The translations under genes and the position numbers were made by a program. A DNA stretch of 10,209 nucleotides from DASULA01 sp036278435 (lineage in GTDB: Bacteria > Actinomycetota > Actinomycetes > Mycobacteriales > DASULA01), in the NCBI GenBank assembly GCA_036278435.1, contig DASULA010000202.1, positions 1 through 10,209 on the forward strand, read 5' to 3'. Shown here in pieces: positions 1 to 6,561 of the stretch. Each line of letters begins with the position of its first letter. Positions within the stretch are counted from its first letter, which is position 1. The notes below the pieces were generated by a model, which saw only the letters and a program-made list of their open reading frames with translations, was not told where the DNA came from and searched no databases.

Positions 1-1
1 G

Positions 2-2257
2 GTCGTGGCCGCGTTCGAGCAGATCGCGACGCCAATCTGGCTGGTGCTCGACGAGGTCCACGAACTGCACGCGGCGAACGCCCTGCGCAGCCTGGACATG
101 CTGCTGCGCCGCCTGCCCGACAAGCTCCGGCTGGTCCTGTCGACCCGGTGTGAGCCGCCGCTGGCGCTGCCCCGATTGCGGGTCGAGGGCCGGCTGAAGG
201 AAATCCACGCCAGCCAGTTGACCTTCACCCGCGACGAGGCGGCTCTGCTGCTCGCCGGGCACGGCATGGTGCTCACCGGTCCGGAACTGGACCTGCTGCT
301 GGAACGCACCGAGGGCTGGGCGGCCGGCCTCCGGCTGGCCGCGCTCTCCCTGGCCCACGAACCTGACCGGGCCGCGCGTATCGCCGAGTTCGCCGGTGAC
401 GAGCGGGCCGTCGCCGACTACCTGGTCGGCGAGATCCTGTCCCGCCAGCCCGAGCACATCCGCCGGTTCCTGCTGACCACCAGCGTGTGCGACCAGTTCA
501 CCGTGGACCTGGCCGCCCGGCTGTCCGGTCGGGAGGACGCCGGGGAGATCCTGACCGGGCTGGAGCGGTCCAACACACTGATCGTCCGGCTCGGCCGGAC
601 CCGCACCTGGTACCGCTACCACGCGCTGCTCGGTGGGTGCCTGCGCGCCGAGTTGCACTGCCGGCACGCCTCGCTGCCGGCCCGGCTGCACCGGATCGCC
701 TCGGACTGGTTCGCCGCCCAGGGGGCGACCCTGCCGGCGCTGGAACACGCCGTGGCCGCCGGGGACACCGAGCTGACCGCGGGCCTGCTCCGGCGGCACG
801 GACTGTCCCTCGTGCTGGGCGGCGGCGGGGCCGGGTTACGCCGGCTCCTCGACCGCCTTCGGCCCGACCTGCTGGTCCGGCCGGACGTGGCCCTGGTCGC
901 GGCCGCCGCGGCGCTGGACGCCGGTGACGTGCCGGCGGCCGATGCCCGGCTGAACCCGATGAACCTGTCAGTCTCCGGGCAGCCGACCGAACGGTTGCGC
1001 GCGCTGCACGCGGCCGTGGCACTGCACCGGGCCCGGCTGCACGGTGACCTCCCAGCCGCGCTGGAGACCCTCAAGGCGGTGCACGGCACCCACACCGGCG
1101 ACCCCGACGTGGACCTGTTGGCCCTGCTCAACCGGGGAATCTCCCACATCTGGCTGGGCGATCCGGGCACCGCCGAGGTCGAACTCCAAGACGCCCTGAC
1201 GCTGTCCACCGCCGCCGGCCGCGACAACGTCACGTTGCAGTGCCTGGGCAACCTCGGCGCGGTCTCGGCGTCCACCAGTGCCATCGTCGAGATGACCGAC
1301 CGGGCCCGAGCCGCCCTGGACTTCGCCGCGAAGCGCGGATGGGCGCACATTTCGCACTGCGCGTTCGCCTGCGTACTGGCCGGGTGGGGCGCCTTCCAGC
1401 GGCTGGACGACGCGGCCGGCGGGTACGCCCGGCGGGCGGTGGACCTGCTGCGCGGGCAGACCGACGCCACCATCGAACTGTCCGCGCTGAGCCTGGCCGC
1501 GATCGTCGCGTTCGACTCCTCCAACGACCGTCACGCCACGGTGGCCTCGCTGCGGGCGGTCTGGCAACGGCTCGGCGGGGAACTGATGGCGCCCGCGCTG
1601 ATCGGATACGAGGCGCCGTTCGAACAGCGGATGGCCCTGCGGGTCGGGGAACTGGGCTGGGCCGAGGACGTACCCGAGCGGGTCCGCACTCTGGTCGGCG
1701 CCGAGGGCGAGTACCACTACCTGCGTGCTGTGCTGCTCGCCCACCGGGGGCGGCCCGGACCGGCCCGCCGGATGCTCTGCCCGGTCATCGGGGAAATGAC
1801 CCGATGCCTGGTTGACACGACGCTGGTCGACGCGTGGCTGCTGGAGGCCGTGCTCGCCGACGGCACGGATGACCGGCGCCGCGGGCATGAGGCTCTGGTC
1901 GCGGCGCTGGACGTGGCCGAACCCATGCGGGCGCTGCGTCCGTTCGTCGAGGGCGGCCAACCGGTACGCGACCTGCTCGCCCGCGGCTCCGGACGCTTCG
2001 GCCGGCACGAGGAGTTCGCCGGACGGATCCTGGCCGCGGTGCCGGCCGGCCGGCCGGGGCCGACCGATTCGCTCACCCCGCGGGAGCTGGAAACCCTCGC
2101 CGAGTTGCCGTCGATGCGCACCACCGAGGAGATCGCCGAGGCTCTGCACTGCTCGGCGAACACGGTCAAGACCCATCTTCGCGGCGTCTACCGGAAGCTC
2201 GGGGTGCGAAACCGGCGCGACGCGGTCACCGCCGCCCGCCACCACGGGCTGCTCTAG
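2..2257 (+). CDS. LAL/MalT-type LuxR-family transcriptional regulator, 5'-truncated by window edge
   Basis: This is a large ATP-binding LuxR-family (MalT/LAL-like) transcription factor. The visible part opens with a STAND/AAA-type Walker B, LVLDE (residues 13-17 counted from the GTG at 5), then LVLSTR and PPLALPRLR, the usual MalT-like sensor segment. ERTEGWAAGLRLAALSL follows near residues 100-116, then an alpha-helical, TPR-like middle. The C-terminal 61 residues (about 690-750) are a LuxR HTH: LTPRELETL, then EEIAEALHCSANTVKTHL and RKLGVRNRRDAV. The frame is open to the left edge and no Walker A P-loop is present, although full family members carry one roughly 80-100 residues before Walker B. 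The GTG at 5 is therefore an internal codon, and the protein is a fragment of one expected near 850-950 residues. It ends in TAG, 11 bp before the stop of the convergent VKOR gene. The inducer and targets cannot be inferred. The family is confident; full length is unknown. Confidence 0.9.
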   Translation, partial: VVAAFEQIATPIWLVLDEVHELHAANALRSLDMLLRRLPDKLRLVLSTRCEPPLALPRLRVEGRLKEIHASQLTFTRDEAALLLAGHGMVLTGPELDLLLERTEGWAAGLRLAALSLAHEPDRAARIAEFAGDERAVADYLVGEILSRQPEHIRRFLLTTSVCDQFTVDLAARLSGREDAGEILTGLERSNTLIVRLGRTRTWYRYHALLGGCLRAELHCRHASLPARLHRIASDWFAAQGATLPALEHAVAAGDTELTAGLLRRHGLSLVLGGGGAGLRRLLDRLRPDLLVRPDVALVAAAAALDAGDVPAADARLNPMNLSVSGQPTERLRALHAAVALHRARLHGDLPAALETLKAVHGTHTGDPDVDLLALLNRGISHIWLGDPGTAEVELQDALTLSTAAGRDNVTLQCLGNLGAVSASTSAIVEMTDRARAALDFAAKRGWAHISHCAFACVLAGWGAFQRLDDAAGGYARRAVDLLRGQTDATIELSALSLAAIVAFDSSNDRHATVASLRAVWQRLGGELMAPALIGYEAPFEQRMALRVGELGWAEDVPERVRTLVGAEGEYHYLRAVLLAHRGRPGPARRMLCPVIGEMTRCLVDTTLVDAWLLEAVLADGTDDRRRGHEALVAALDVAEPMRALRPFVEGGQPVRDLLARGSGRFGRHEEFAGRILAAVPAGRPGPTDSLTPRELETLAELPSMRTTEEIAEALHCSANTVKTHLRGVYRKLGVRNRRDAVTAARHHGLL

Positions 2258-2271
2258 CCGCTGGCGGGCTA
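2255..2271. terminator. short inverted repeat joining two convergent stop codons
   Basis: TAGCC (2255-2259) and GGCTA (2267-2271) form a 5-bp stem around a 7-base loop. The arms contain the TAG stop of the LuxR gene on + and the TAG stop of the VKOR gene on -. It could act as a small bidirectional terminator between the convergent genes. The stem is short and has no U-tract, so this may be chance. Confidence 0.25.
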
Positions 2272-2805
2272 CCCGTCCTCGGGGCCACTCCAGCCGGCGG
2301 CGCCCAGTGCGGTCACCACGAACAGCCCGAAGGTGAGCACGTGCACGCCGGTGCACCACAGGCAGATCGCGTCCAGCGTGAACAGTTCGGTGTAGACCAG
2401 GTAGAGCACGAACCCGATGCCGGCCAGCGCGCCCAGTGCCCGGACCAGGCGTATCCAGCGGCGCGGGGATCGCCAACCGGCCGGGGTGTTGAGCACCACC
2501 ATGCCGGCGAAGAACACCAGGCCGAGCACGGCCACCGGCACGCCCAGGATCGCCGACTCGGCGCTGGTGGTCACCCGCTCACAGTTGATCGTGCCGGTGT
2601 TGGGGCAGGCCAGGGTCACCGTCGCGGTGTAGTGCGCCACGGTGAGGTAGGCCGACACGGCCAGGCCGGCGAGGGCGAGCACCAGCCCGCTGACCGGCAC
2701 CCACCGCGGCGGCCCGGCACCGGAGGCGGTACCGGAGCCGACACCGGCCGGCGAACCAGTACGGGCAGCGGCCGGTTCCGAGCCGGTGGTGGAACCGCCG
2801 GTCAC
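2269..2805 (-). CDS. Vitamin K epoxide reductase (VKOR) family membrane oxidoreductase
   Basis: This is a bacterial VKOR homologue: a polytopic membrane enzyme that reoxidises a thioredoxin-like partner and passes the electrons to quinone, doing the job of DsbB in many actinobacteria. After a Gly/Ser/Thr-rich hydrophilic N-terminus (about 35 residues) come four to five hydrophobic segments (roughly 37-57, 86-105, 120-141 and 146-170). Both redox pairs are visible: loop cysteines C67 and C75 (ACPNTGTINC) and the quinone-proximal CxxC C148-L-W-C151. The family serine region SAESAILGVPVAVLG lies just after the loop. At 178 residues it is close to the single-domain VKOR size, so no thioredoxin domain is fused. 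It starts with a GTG that overlaps the stop of the upstream DUF929 gene by 4 bp (GTGA), which indicates translational coupling. The likely partner is that thioredoxin-fold protein. The family call is firm; the partner is inferred from the operon. Confidence 0.92.
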   Translation of the reverse strand: MTGGSTTGSEPAAARTGSPAGVGSGTASGAGPPRWVPVSGLVLALAGLAVSAYLTVAHYTATVTLACPNTGTINCERVTTSAESAILGVPVAVLGLVFFAGMVVLNTPAGWRSPRRWIRLVRALGALAGIGFVLYLVYTELFTLDAICLWCTGVHVLTFGLFVVTALGAAGWSGPEDG

Positions 2806-3704
2806 AGCTTCGTGATGAGCTGGGCGACCGCGTTACCGGTGCACACCGCCGCGGGTTGGTTCTTGGTGAGCGTGCAGATCGCGGCCGTCAGGGTGTTGGC
2901 CGCGCCGTCGATGTTCTTGGCGATCGGGTTGGATGGGTCGGCCAGCGCCGAGGCGATCTGGCTCCACGACTTGCCGGCGAGCACCTTCGGACTGTAACTG
3001 GAACCGCTGACCACGAACTTGTTGCCGAAGTCGACGAATGGGATCGCGCCAGCCGAACTGGCGTCCACGAACGGGGGCGAGTCATAGGTTGTCATGGTCT
3101 TCTGCTCGTCCTGAGTGGGCGTGTCCAGTTGCTTGTGGTTGTTGTCCTGCGTCTCGACCGCGGAGAACGTCAGGTACTGGCTGGTGTAGGTGGAGCCGTG
3201 GAAGCTCAGCGTCGAGGTGTTCGGGAACGTGTCGTTGCTCGCCGAGTGCGTCAGACCGAGGTTGGAGAAAGTCCCGAACCGGTCCAGGGCGACCACCATC
3301 GCCCACCGCTCCGCGGCGCAGAACGGGCACCACTCCGCACCGACGTAGAGCAGTTCGGGCTTGCCACCCGCGGTCAGCGGCACCCCGTCCTTGATCCTCG
3401 CCGGCACTCCGGCGGCCGCGCCCTGGCCCACCGCGTCCAGCGTGCTGGTCGGAACTCCGGTGACCTCCGCCAGGATCCGGGCCCGGGCGGTGCCGGTCGG
3501 CAGCGACGAGCCCGACGCGGACGCCGAGGAGTTCGAGGTGAGCTTGACCACCACGAACGTGGCCACCACCACCACCACGACCCCGACGCTGGCGAGCGCC
3601 AACAGCATCCGCCGGCGAGCCCGGGCCCGCCGGGCGGCCGTCAGCCGCGCCTCGGCCCGTTCCCGGGCAAGCTGCTGCCGCTGAGCCTTGTTCACCTTGG
3701 CCAT
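2802..3704 (-). CDS. DUF929-type membrane-anchored thioredoxin-fold protein, predicted VKOR partner
   Basis: This 300-residue protein has a basic cytoplasmic N-terminus (residues 1-32), one signal-anchor helix (about 33-54, Val-rich) and a Ser/Ala linker. An extracytoplasmic thioredoxin-like domain of the DUF929 family follows. The redox motif sits in LLYVGAEWCPFCAAERW, giving C126-P-F-C129. The segment after it, ALDRFGTFSNLGLTHS, matches the family. AIPFVDFGNKF (about 220-230) holds the expected cis-proline at P222. A second cysteine pair, C277 and C288, lies near the C-terminus. The gene is first in an operon and its stop overlaps the VKOR start. This supports a DsbA-like oxidase or disulfide carrier recharged by VKOR. 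The start is ATG at 3704 with only a weak AGG 6 nt upstream; a perfect AGGAGG at 3738-3743 is too distant to serve it. The fold is confident, while the direction of the redox reaction (oxidase or isomerase/reductase) is inferred. Confidence 0.88.
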   Translation of the reverse strand: MAKVNKAQRQQLARERAEARLTAARRARARRRMLLALASVGVVVVVVATFVVVKLTSNSSASASGSSLPTGTARARILAEVTGVPTSTLDAVGQGAAAGVPARIKDGVPLTAGGKPELLYVGAEWCPFCAAERWAMVVALDRFGTFSNLGLTHSASNDTFPNTSTLSFHGSTYTSQYLTFSAVETQDNNHKQLDTPTQDEQKTMTTYDSPPFVDASSAGAIPFVDFGNKFVVSGSSYSPKVLAGKSWSQIASALADPSNPIAKNIDGAANTLTAAICTLTKNQPAAVCTGNAVAQLITKL

Positions 3705-3772
3705 GACGAACCTGACACCGCCTTCCGCGACAATCGTCCTCCTACCAGAAACCCGCTTCGCCCCTGTCGAGT

Positions 3773-3792
3773 TCCCGGCGCCCCCGCCGGGA
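3773..3792 (-). terminator. GC-rich hairpin after the methyltransferase gene
   Basis: TCCCGGCG (3773-3780) and CGCCGGGA (3785-3792) form a perfect 8-bp stem with a 4-base loop. It begins 10 bases after the methyltransferase stop on the minus strand. No U-run follows, which is common for actinobacterial intrinsic terminators. It probably separates the methyltransferase transcript from the DUF929-VKOR operon downstream. Confidence 0.6.
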
Positions 3793-3802
3793 CGGCGCCC
3801 GA

Positions 3803-4591
3803 TCAGGGCCGGCGTCCGAGCCCGGCATAGATCGAGATCCAGGGATCGGGCTCCTCGGGCTTGCCCGGGTCAGGCCGCCAGTCCATCACCGGTACCACCC
3901 CGGGGTCGATGAGTTCGTATCCGTCGAACAACTCGGCGATCCGGGCTCGGCTGCGGGCGGCGATCGGCGTTGTGGTGTCGCTGTAGATCGCCTGCAAGTC
4001 CTCGCCGGCCCGCAGCGCGGTCCGGGGCAGCCCCTCGGCGCTGCCGTGGGACAGGACCAGGTAGCTGCCGGCCGGAAACGCGTCCCGGTACCGGGCCAGG
4101 ATGCCGACCGGGTCGTCGGACTCGGGTACGAAGTGCAGGACCGCCACGGTCAGCAGCGCCACCGGCCGGTCGCGGTCCAGCAGTCCGCGCACGGCCGGAT
4201 TATCAAGCACCTCGGCGGGCTGACGCAGGTCGGCCTCGATCGCCACCGCCCGCCGGTGGTCGGCCAGCATGCTCGCGCCGTGCGCCACCGCCACCGACTC
4301 CCGGTCGACGTACACGACCCGGGCCTCGGGGTTGATCCGTTCGGCGACCTCGTGCACGTTGCCGGACGTGGGGATGCCCGAACCCAGGTCGAGGAACTGG
4401 TCGATGCCCTGCCGGGCCAGGAAACGCACCGCGCGGCCGAGGAACGACCGGTTCGCCCGGGCCGCGGCAACCAGCGACGGGTACACCCGGATCGCGGCCT
4501 GGGCGACCTTCCGGTCCACCGCGAAGTTGTGCGCCCCGCCCAGGAAGAAGTCGTACATCCGCGCCACGCTCGGCTGCTCGACGCGAGCCAT
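3803..4591 (-). CDS. SAM-dependent methyltransferase, Methyltransf_19 (DUF574) family
   Basis: This is a class I SAM-dependent methyltransferase of the family common in many copies in streptomycetes and relatives (Pfam Methyltransf_19). The diagnostic N-terminus is present: PSVARMYDFFLGGAHNFAVDR (from about residue 8). SAM-binding motif I is FLDLGSGIPTSGNVHE (about 67-81). An acidic motif II follows, VVYVDRES (92-99), then EADLRQPAEVL (119-129) and a post-I hydrophobic strand with VLHFVPE (151-157). The C-terminus MDWRPDPGKPEEPDPWISIYAGLGRR is typical. I chose ATG at 4591 because GGAGG (4597-4601) lies 5 nt upstream; an in-frame TTG at 4615 would add 8 residues but has no comparable site. From this start the protein is 262 residues, the usual family length. 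The methyl acceptor is unknown for nearly all members, so no pathway is proposed. The gene is flanked by a divergent promoter region and a downstream hairpin, so it is probably monocistronic. Confidence 0.9.
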   Translation of the reverse strand: MARVEQPSVARMYDFFLGGAHNFAVDRKVAQAAIRVYPSLVAAARANRSFLGRAVRFLARQGIDQFLDLGSGIPTSGNVHEVAERINPEARVVYVDRESVAVAHGASMLADHRRAVAIEADLRQPAEVLDNPAVRGLLDRDRPVALLTVAVLHFVPESDDPVGILARYRDAFPAGSYLVLSHGSAEGLPRTALRAGEDLQAIYSDTTTPIAARSRARIAELFDGYELIDPGVVPVMDWRPDPGKPEEPDPWISIYAGLGRRP

Positions 4592-4631
4592 GTCCACCTC
4601 CGCGTCCGATGTCAATCCAATCCTGCCCTGT

Positions 4632-4663
4632 CAGTGAATATCCCGGGCACACTGGACATATTC
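4632..4663. promoter_or_regulatory. AT-rich inverted repeat, candidate operator/promoter of the methyltransferase gene
   Basis: GAATAT (4636-4641) is mirrored by ATATTC (4658-4663), 16 bp apart. CAGTG (4632-4636) is also mirrored by CACTG (4650-4654). The patch is strikingly A/T-rich for this DNA and lies 40-70 bp upstream of the methyltransferase ATG, the right place for a promoter or an operator. The binding protein is unknown. Confidence 0.35.
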
Positions 4664-4800
4664 CATGCTTCCCGCCGCTGGAACACGGCCCGGCCCGACC
4701 TGACCCGGCCGCCCGGCCCGATGACCGCCGCGGTGTCCGGCGGATTCCGCGGCCCGGTACGCCCGACCGGCGCGGACGGCGGTGAGGATGACCCCGGCGC

Positions 4801-4821
4801 TTCCGCCCGGCGGAAATTCCG
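4801..4821. promoter_or_regulatory. compound TTCCG/CGGAA dyad, candidate operator before the IlvX-like gene
   Basis: TTCCGCC (4801-4807) and GGCGGAA (4809-4815) form a perfect 7-bp inverted repeat with a one-base centre. The second arm forms another dyad with the next five bases: CGGAA (4811-4815), A, TTCCG (4817-4821). This gives three alternating half-sites in 21 bp, ending about 15 bp before the short upstream ORF. A related palindrome, GCGGA-T-TCCGC, lies at 4740-4750. The spacing suggests a repressor or activator site, but no regulator is identified. Confidence 0.35.
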
Positions 4822-4835
4822 GCCAGAGTAGACGC

Positions 4836-4928
4836 ATGCCATCCCTCACCATCGCCCGCGCGGCGCGGGCGCACCCGGACCGCCCCGCCCATCCCCGACC
4901 GGCCCCCGCCGCCGGGATCCGGGCATGA
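4836..4928 (+). CDS. putative 30-residue upstream ORF overlapping the IlvX-like start
   Basis: An ATG at 4836 opens 30 codons (starting MPSLTIARAARAHPDRPA) and stops at TGA 4926-4928, which overlaps the IlvX-like ATG in an ATGA junction. Such junctions usually mean translational coupling. Only a weak purine stretch (CAGAG) precedes the ATG. The peptide is not rich in branched-chain residues, so a classical ilv attenuator leader is unlikely. The first 18 residues faintly resemble the N-terminus of acyl-CoA synthetases (LTIAxAAxxHPDRPA), so it could be a gene remnant. The Arg/Pro/Ala-rich remainder is what GC-rich DNA gives by chance. Whether it is expressed is uncertain. Confidence 0.3.
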   Translation: MPSLTIARAARAHPDRPAHPRPAPAAGIRA

Positions 4929-6478
4929 ACGGCGGCCAGGCGCTGATCCGCACGCTCGTCCACGGCGGGGTGGACACGTGTTTCGCCAACCCGGGCACCT
5001 CGGAGATGCACTTCGTGGCGGCCCTGGACTCTGTGCCGACCATGCGGGCGGTGCTGTGCCTGTTCGAGGGGGTCGCCACCGGCGCCGCGGACGGATACGG
5101 CCGGATGGCCGGGCGGCCGGCGGCGGCGCTGCTGCACCTGGGACCCGGCCTGGGTAACGGGTTGGCCAACCTGCACAACGCGCGCCGGGCGCACACCCCG
5201 ATCGTGGCCGTGGTCGGTGACCACGCCACCTATCACAAGCGCCATGACGCCCCGCTGGAGTCCGACATCGACGCGCTGGCCGGCACCGTGTCGGGCTGGG
5301 TGCGCCGGTCGGCGCGGTCGGCCGACGTGGCGGCCGACGCCGTCGACGCGATGGCCGCGGCGGTCCGACCACCCGGGCGGGTCGCCACCCTGATCCTGCC
5401 CGCCGACGTGTCCTGGTCCGACGGCGCCACACCGGCGGCGCCACGCCCAGGGCGGGCCCCGGCAACGGTGGCCGGCGAGGTGGTCGATCAGGCCGCTGCC
5501 GCGCTGCGTTCCGGCGAGCCGTGCGTGCTGCTGCTCGGTGGCGCGGCGTGCGGGCCGGACGGGTTGCGGGCGGCCGACCGGATCGCCGCGGCCGGCCCGA
5601 CCCGGCTGTTCTGCGAAACCTTCCCGGCCCGGCTGACCCGCGGCGGAGGACTGCCCGACGTCGGGCGGCTGGCCTACCTGGCCGAGGCGGCCACCGAACA
5701 GGTGCGAGGTGCCCGGCACCTGATCCTGGCCGGCGCGCGCGCCCCGGTGTCGTTCTTCGCCTATCCGGGTCGGCCCAGCGACCTGGTCCCGGACGGCTGC
5801 GACGTGCACGTGCTGGCCGAGCCGGGCGAGGACGCCGCCGGGGCGCTGGCCGCGCTGGCCGACCTGCTCGACGCGCCCGACCCGGCCCGGCCGGCGGCAC
5901 CGGCCCGCCCGGACCGGCCCACCGGTGAACTCACCGCGCAGACCGCGGCCGCGGCGATCGGCGCGCTGCTGCCCGAAGGCGCGGTGGTCTGCGACGAGGC
6001 GAACACCTCGGGTCTGTGGCTGGCCGGCGCCACCGCCGGCGCGCCCCGCCACGACTGGCTCACCCTCACCGGCGGCTCGATCGGTCAGGGACTGCCGCTG
6101 GCGACCGGGGCGGCCGTGGCCTGCCCGTCCCGCCCGGTGCTGTGCCTGGAGTCCGACGGCAGCGCCATGTACACCATCTCGGCGCTGTGGACGCAGGCCC
6201 GGGAGGGCCTGGACGTGACCACGGTGATCTTCAACAACCGCTCCTACGCGATCCTGAACATGGAACTGAACCGGGTGGGCGCCCAGCCGGCCGGCGACGC
6301 GGCCAAGAACCTGCTGGACCTGTCCCGGCCCGACCTGGACTTCGTCGCGATCGCCACCGGCATGGGCGTGCCGGCGGTCCGGGCGACCAGCGCCGAGGAG
6401 TTCAGCGCCGCGCTGGCCCGCGCGCTGGCCGAACCCGGCCCGCACCTGGTCGAGGCGGTCATCCCGACCTTCGGCTGA
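4925..6478 (+). CDS. ilvX: IlvX-like thiamine-diphosphate enzyme (acetolactate synthase large-subunit family)
   Basis: This is a ThDP-dependent enzyme of the acetohydroxyacid synthase/decarboxylase superfamily, closest by recollection to mycobacterial IlvX (its N-terminus MNGGQALIRTLVHGGVDTCFANPGTSEMHF is nearly the same). The N-terminal PYR domain (about 1-165) carries the catalytic glutamate E48 in LFEGVATGAADGYGRM, then HLGPGLGNGLANLHNARRA. A shortened, variable central domain follows, and the C-terminal PP domain (about 340-517) has the Mg-ThDP motif from D411-G412 to N437-N438, in SDGSAMYTISALW and FNNRSYAIL. At 517 residues it is shorter than housekeeping AHAS catalytic subunits (about 550-620), and no small regulatory subunit (ilvN) follows. 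A biosynthetic AHAS role is therefore doubtful; 2-oxoacid decarboxylation or ligation is an alternative. The start is ATG at 4925, with a weak GGGAT upstream and possible coupling to the short upstream ORF. The fold is certain, the ilvX name is by similarity, and the substrate is unknown. Confidence 0.85.
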   Translation: MNGGQALIRTLVHGGVDTCFANPGTSEMHFVAALDSVPTMRAVLCLFEGVATGAADGYGRMAGRPAAALLHLGPGLGNGLANLHNARRAHTPIVAVVGDHATYHKRHDAPLESDIDALAGTVSGWVRRSARSADVAADAVDAMAAAVRPPGRVATLILPADVSWSDGATPAAPRPGRAPATVAGEVVDQAAAALRSGEPCVLLLGGAACGPDGLRAADRIAAAGPTRLFCETFPARLTRGGGLPDVGRLAYLAEAATEQVRGARHLILAGARAPVSFFAYPGRPSDLVPDGCDVHVLAEPGEDAAGALAALADLLDAPDPARPAAPARPDRPTGELTAQTAAAAIGALLPEGAVVCDEANTSGLWLAGATAGAPRHDWLTLTGGSIGQGLPLATGAAVACPSRPVLCLESDGSAMYTISALWTQAREGLDVTTVIFNNRSYAILNMELNRVGAQPAGDAAKNLLDLSRPDLDFVAIATGMGVPAVRATSAEEFSAALARALAEPGPHLVEAVIPTFG

Positions 6479-6503
6479 CCGGGCGGCCGGCCGGGAACAG
6501 CGG

Positions 6504-6561
6504 AACCGGGGTCAGAGGCAGGCGAGGCGCAGGGCCAGCCCCGACCCCGTCCGGTCCGGTT
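6504..6561. terminator. weak convergent-gene hairpin candidate
   Basis: The 81-bp gap between the convergent stops of the IlvX-like and hydrolase genes holds AACC-GGGGTC (6504-6513), which can pair with GACCCC (6543-6548) and, past a bulge, GGTT (6558-6561). The loop is about 29 bases. It could act as a bidirectional terminator, but it is long-looped and lacks a U-tract. No gene is seen in the gap. Confidence 0.2.

Larger units (their letters stand above)
4592..4924. promoter_or_regulatory. divergent intergenic regulatory region (methyltransferase / IlvX-like gene)
   Basis: This 333-bp stretch separates two divergently transcribed genes and must carry promoters for both. It contains an AT-rich island with dyad symmetry near the methyltransferase (4632-4663), an 11-bp palindrome (4740-4750), a compound TTCCG/CGGAA dyad (4801-4821) and a 30-codon ORF ending on the IlvX-like start (4836-4928). 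I could not assign -35/-10 pairs with confidence. A 76-codon minus-strand open frame at 4612-4842 has no recognisable family and is probably not a gene. Confidence 0.55.

Noticed and set aside
5..7. GTG as the genuine start of the LuxR regulator
   Set aside because: The frame is open to the left edge, and the protein would begin only 12 residues before Walker B, without its P-loop; the gene clearly continues outside the window.
968..2476. 502-codon open frame on the minus strand across the LuxR gene and the end of the VKOR gene
   Set aside because: No recognisable motif; the LuxR HTH and Walker B on the + strand and the VKOR cysteines in another frame show where the genes are.
3565..3605. 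His-rich run in a + strand frame (apparent metal-binding stretch)
   Set aside because: It is the complement of the Val-rich membrane helix of the DUF929 protein read in the wrong direction.
4610..4615. TTGACA on the minus strand, a perfect -35 hexamer
   Set aside because: It lies only about 20 bases before the methyltransferase ATG and upstream of its Shine-Dalgarno site; a start governed by it would fall inside the gene and lose the ribosome site.
4612..4842. 76-codon minus-strand open frame upstream of the methyltransferase
   Set aside because: No family resemblance, no convincing ribosome site, and it would read through the candidate operator dyads and the promoter region.
4203..6445. 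Very long open frames (over 500 codons) on the minus strand opposite the IlvX-like gene
   Set aside because: They encode Arg/Pro/Gly-rich sequence with no family motifs and follow the third-position G/C bias of the real + strand gene; they are antisense shadows.
6484..6493. GGCCGGCCGG self-complementary run after the IlvX-like stop
   Set aside because: Such runs are frequent in DNA this GC-rich; there is no loop to form a hairpin and no U-tract.
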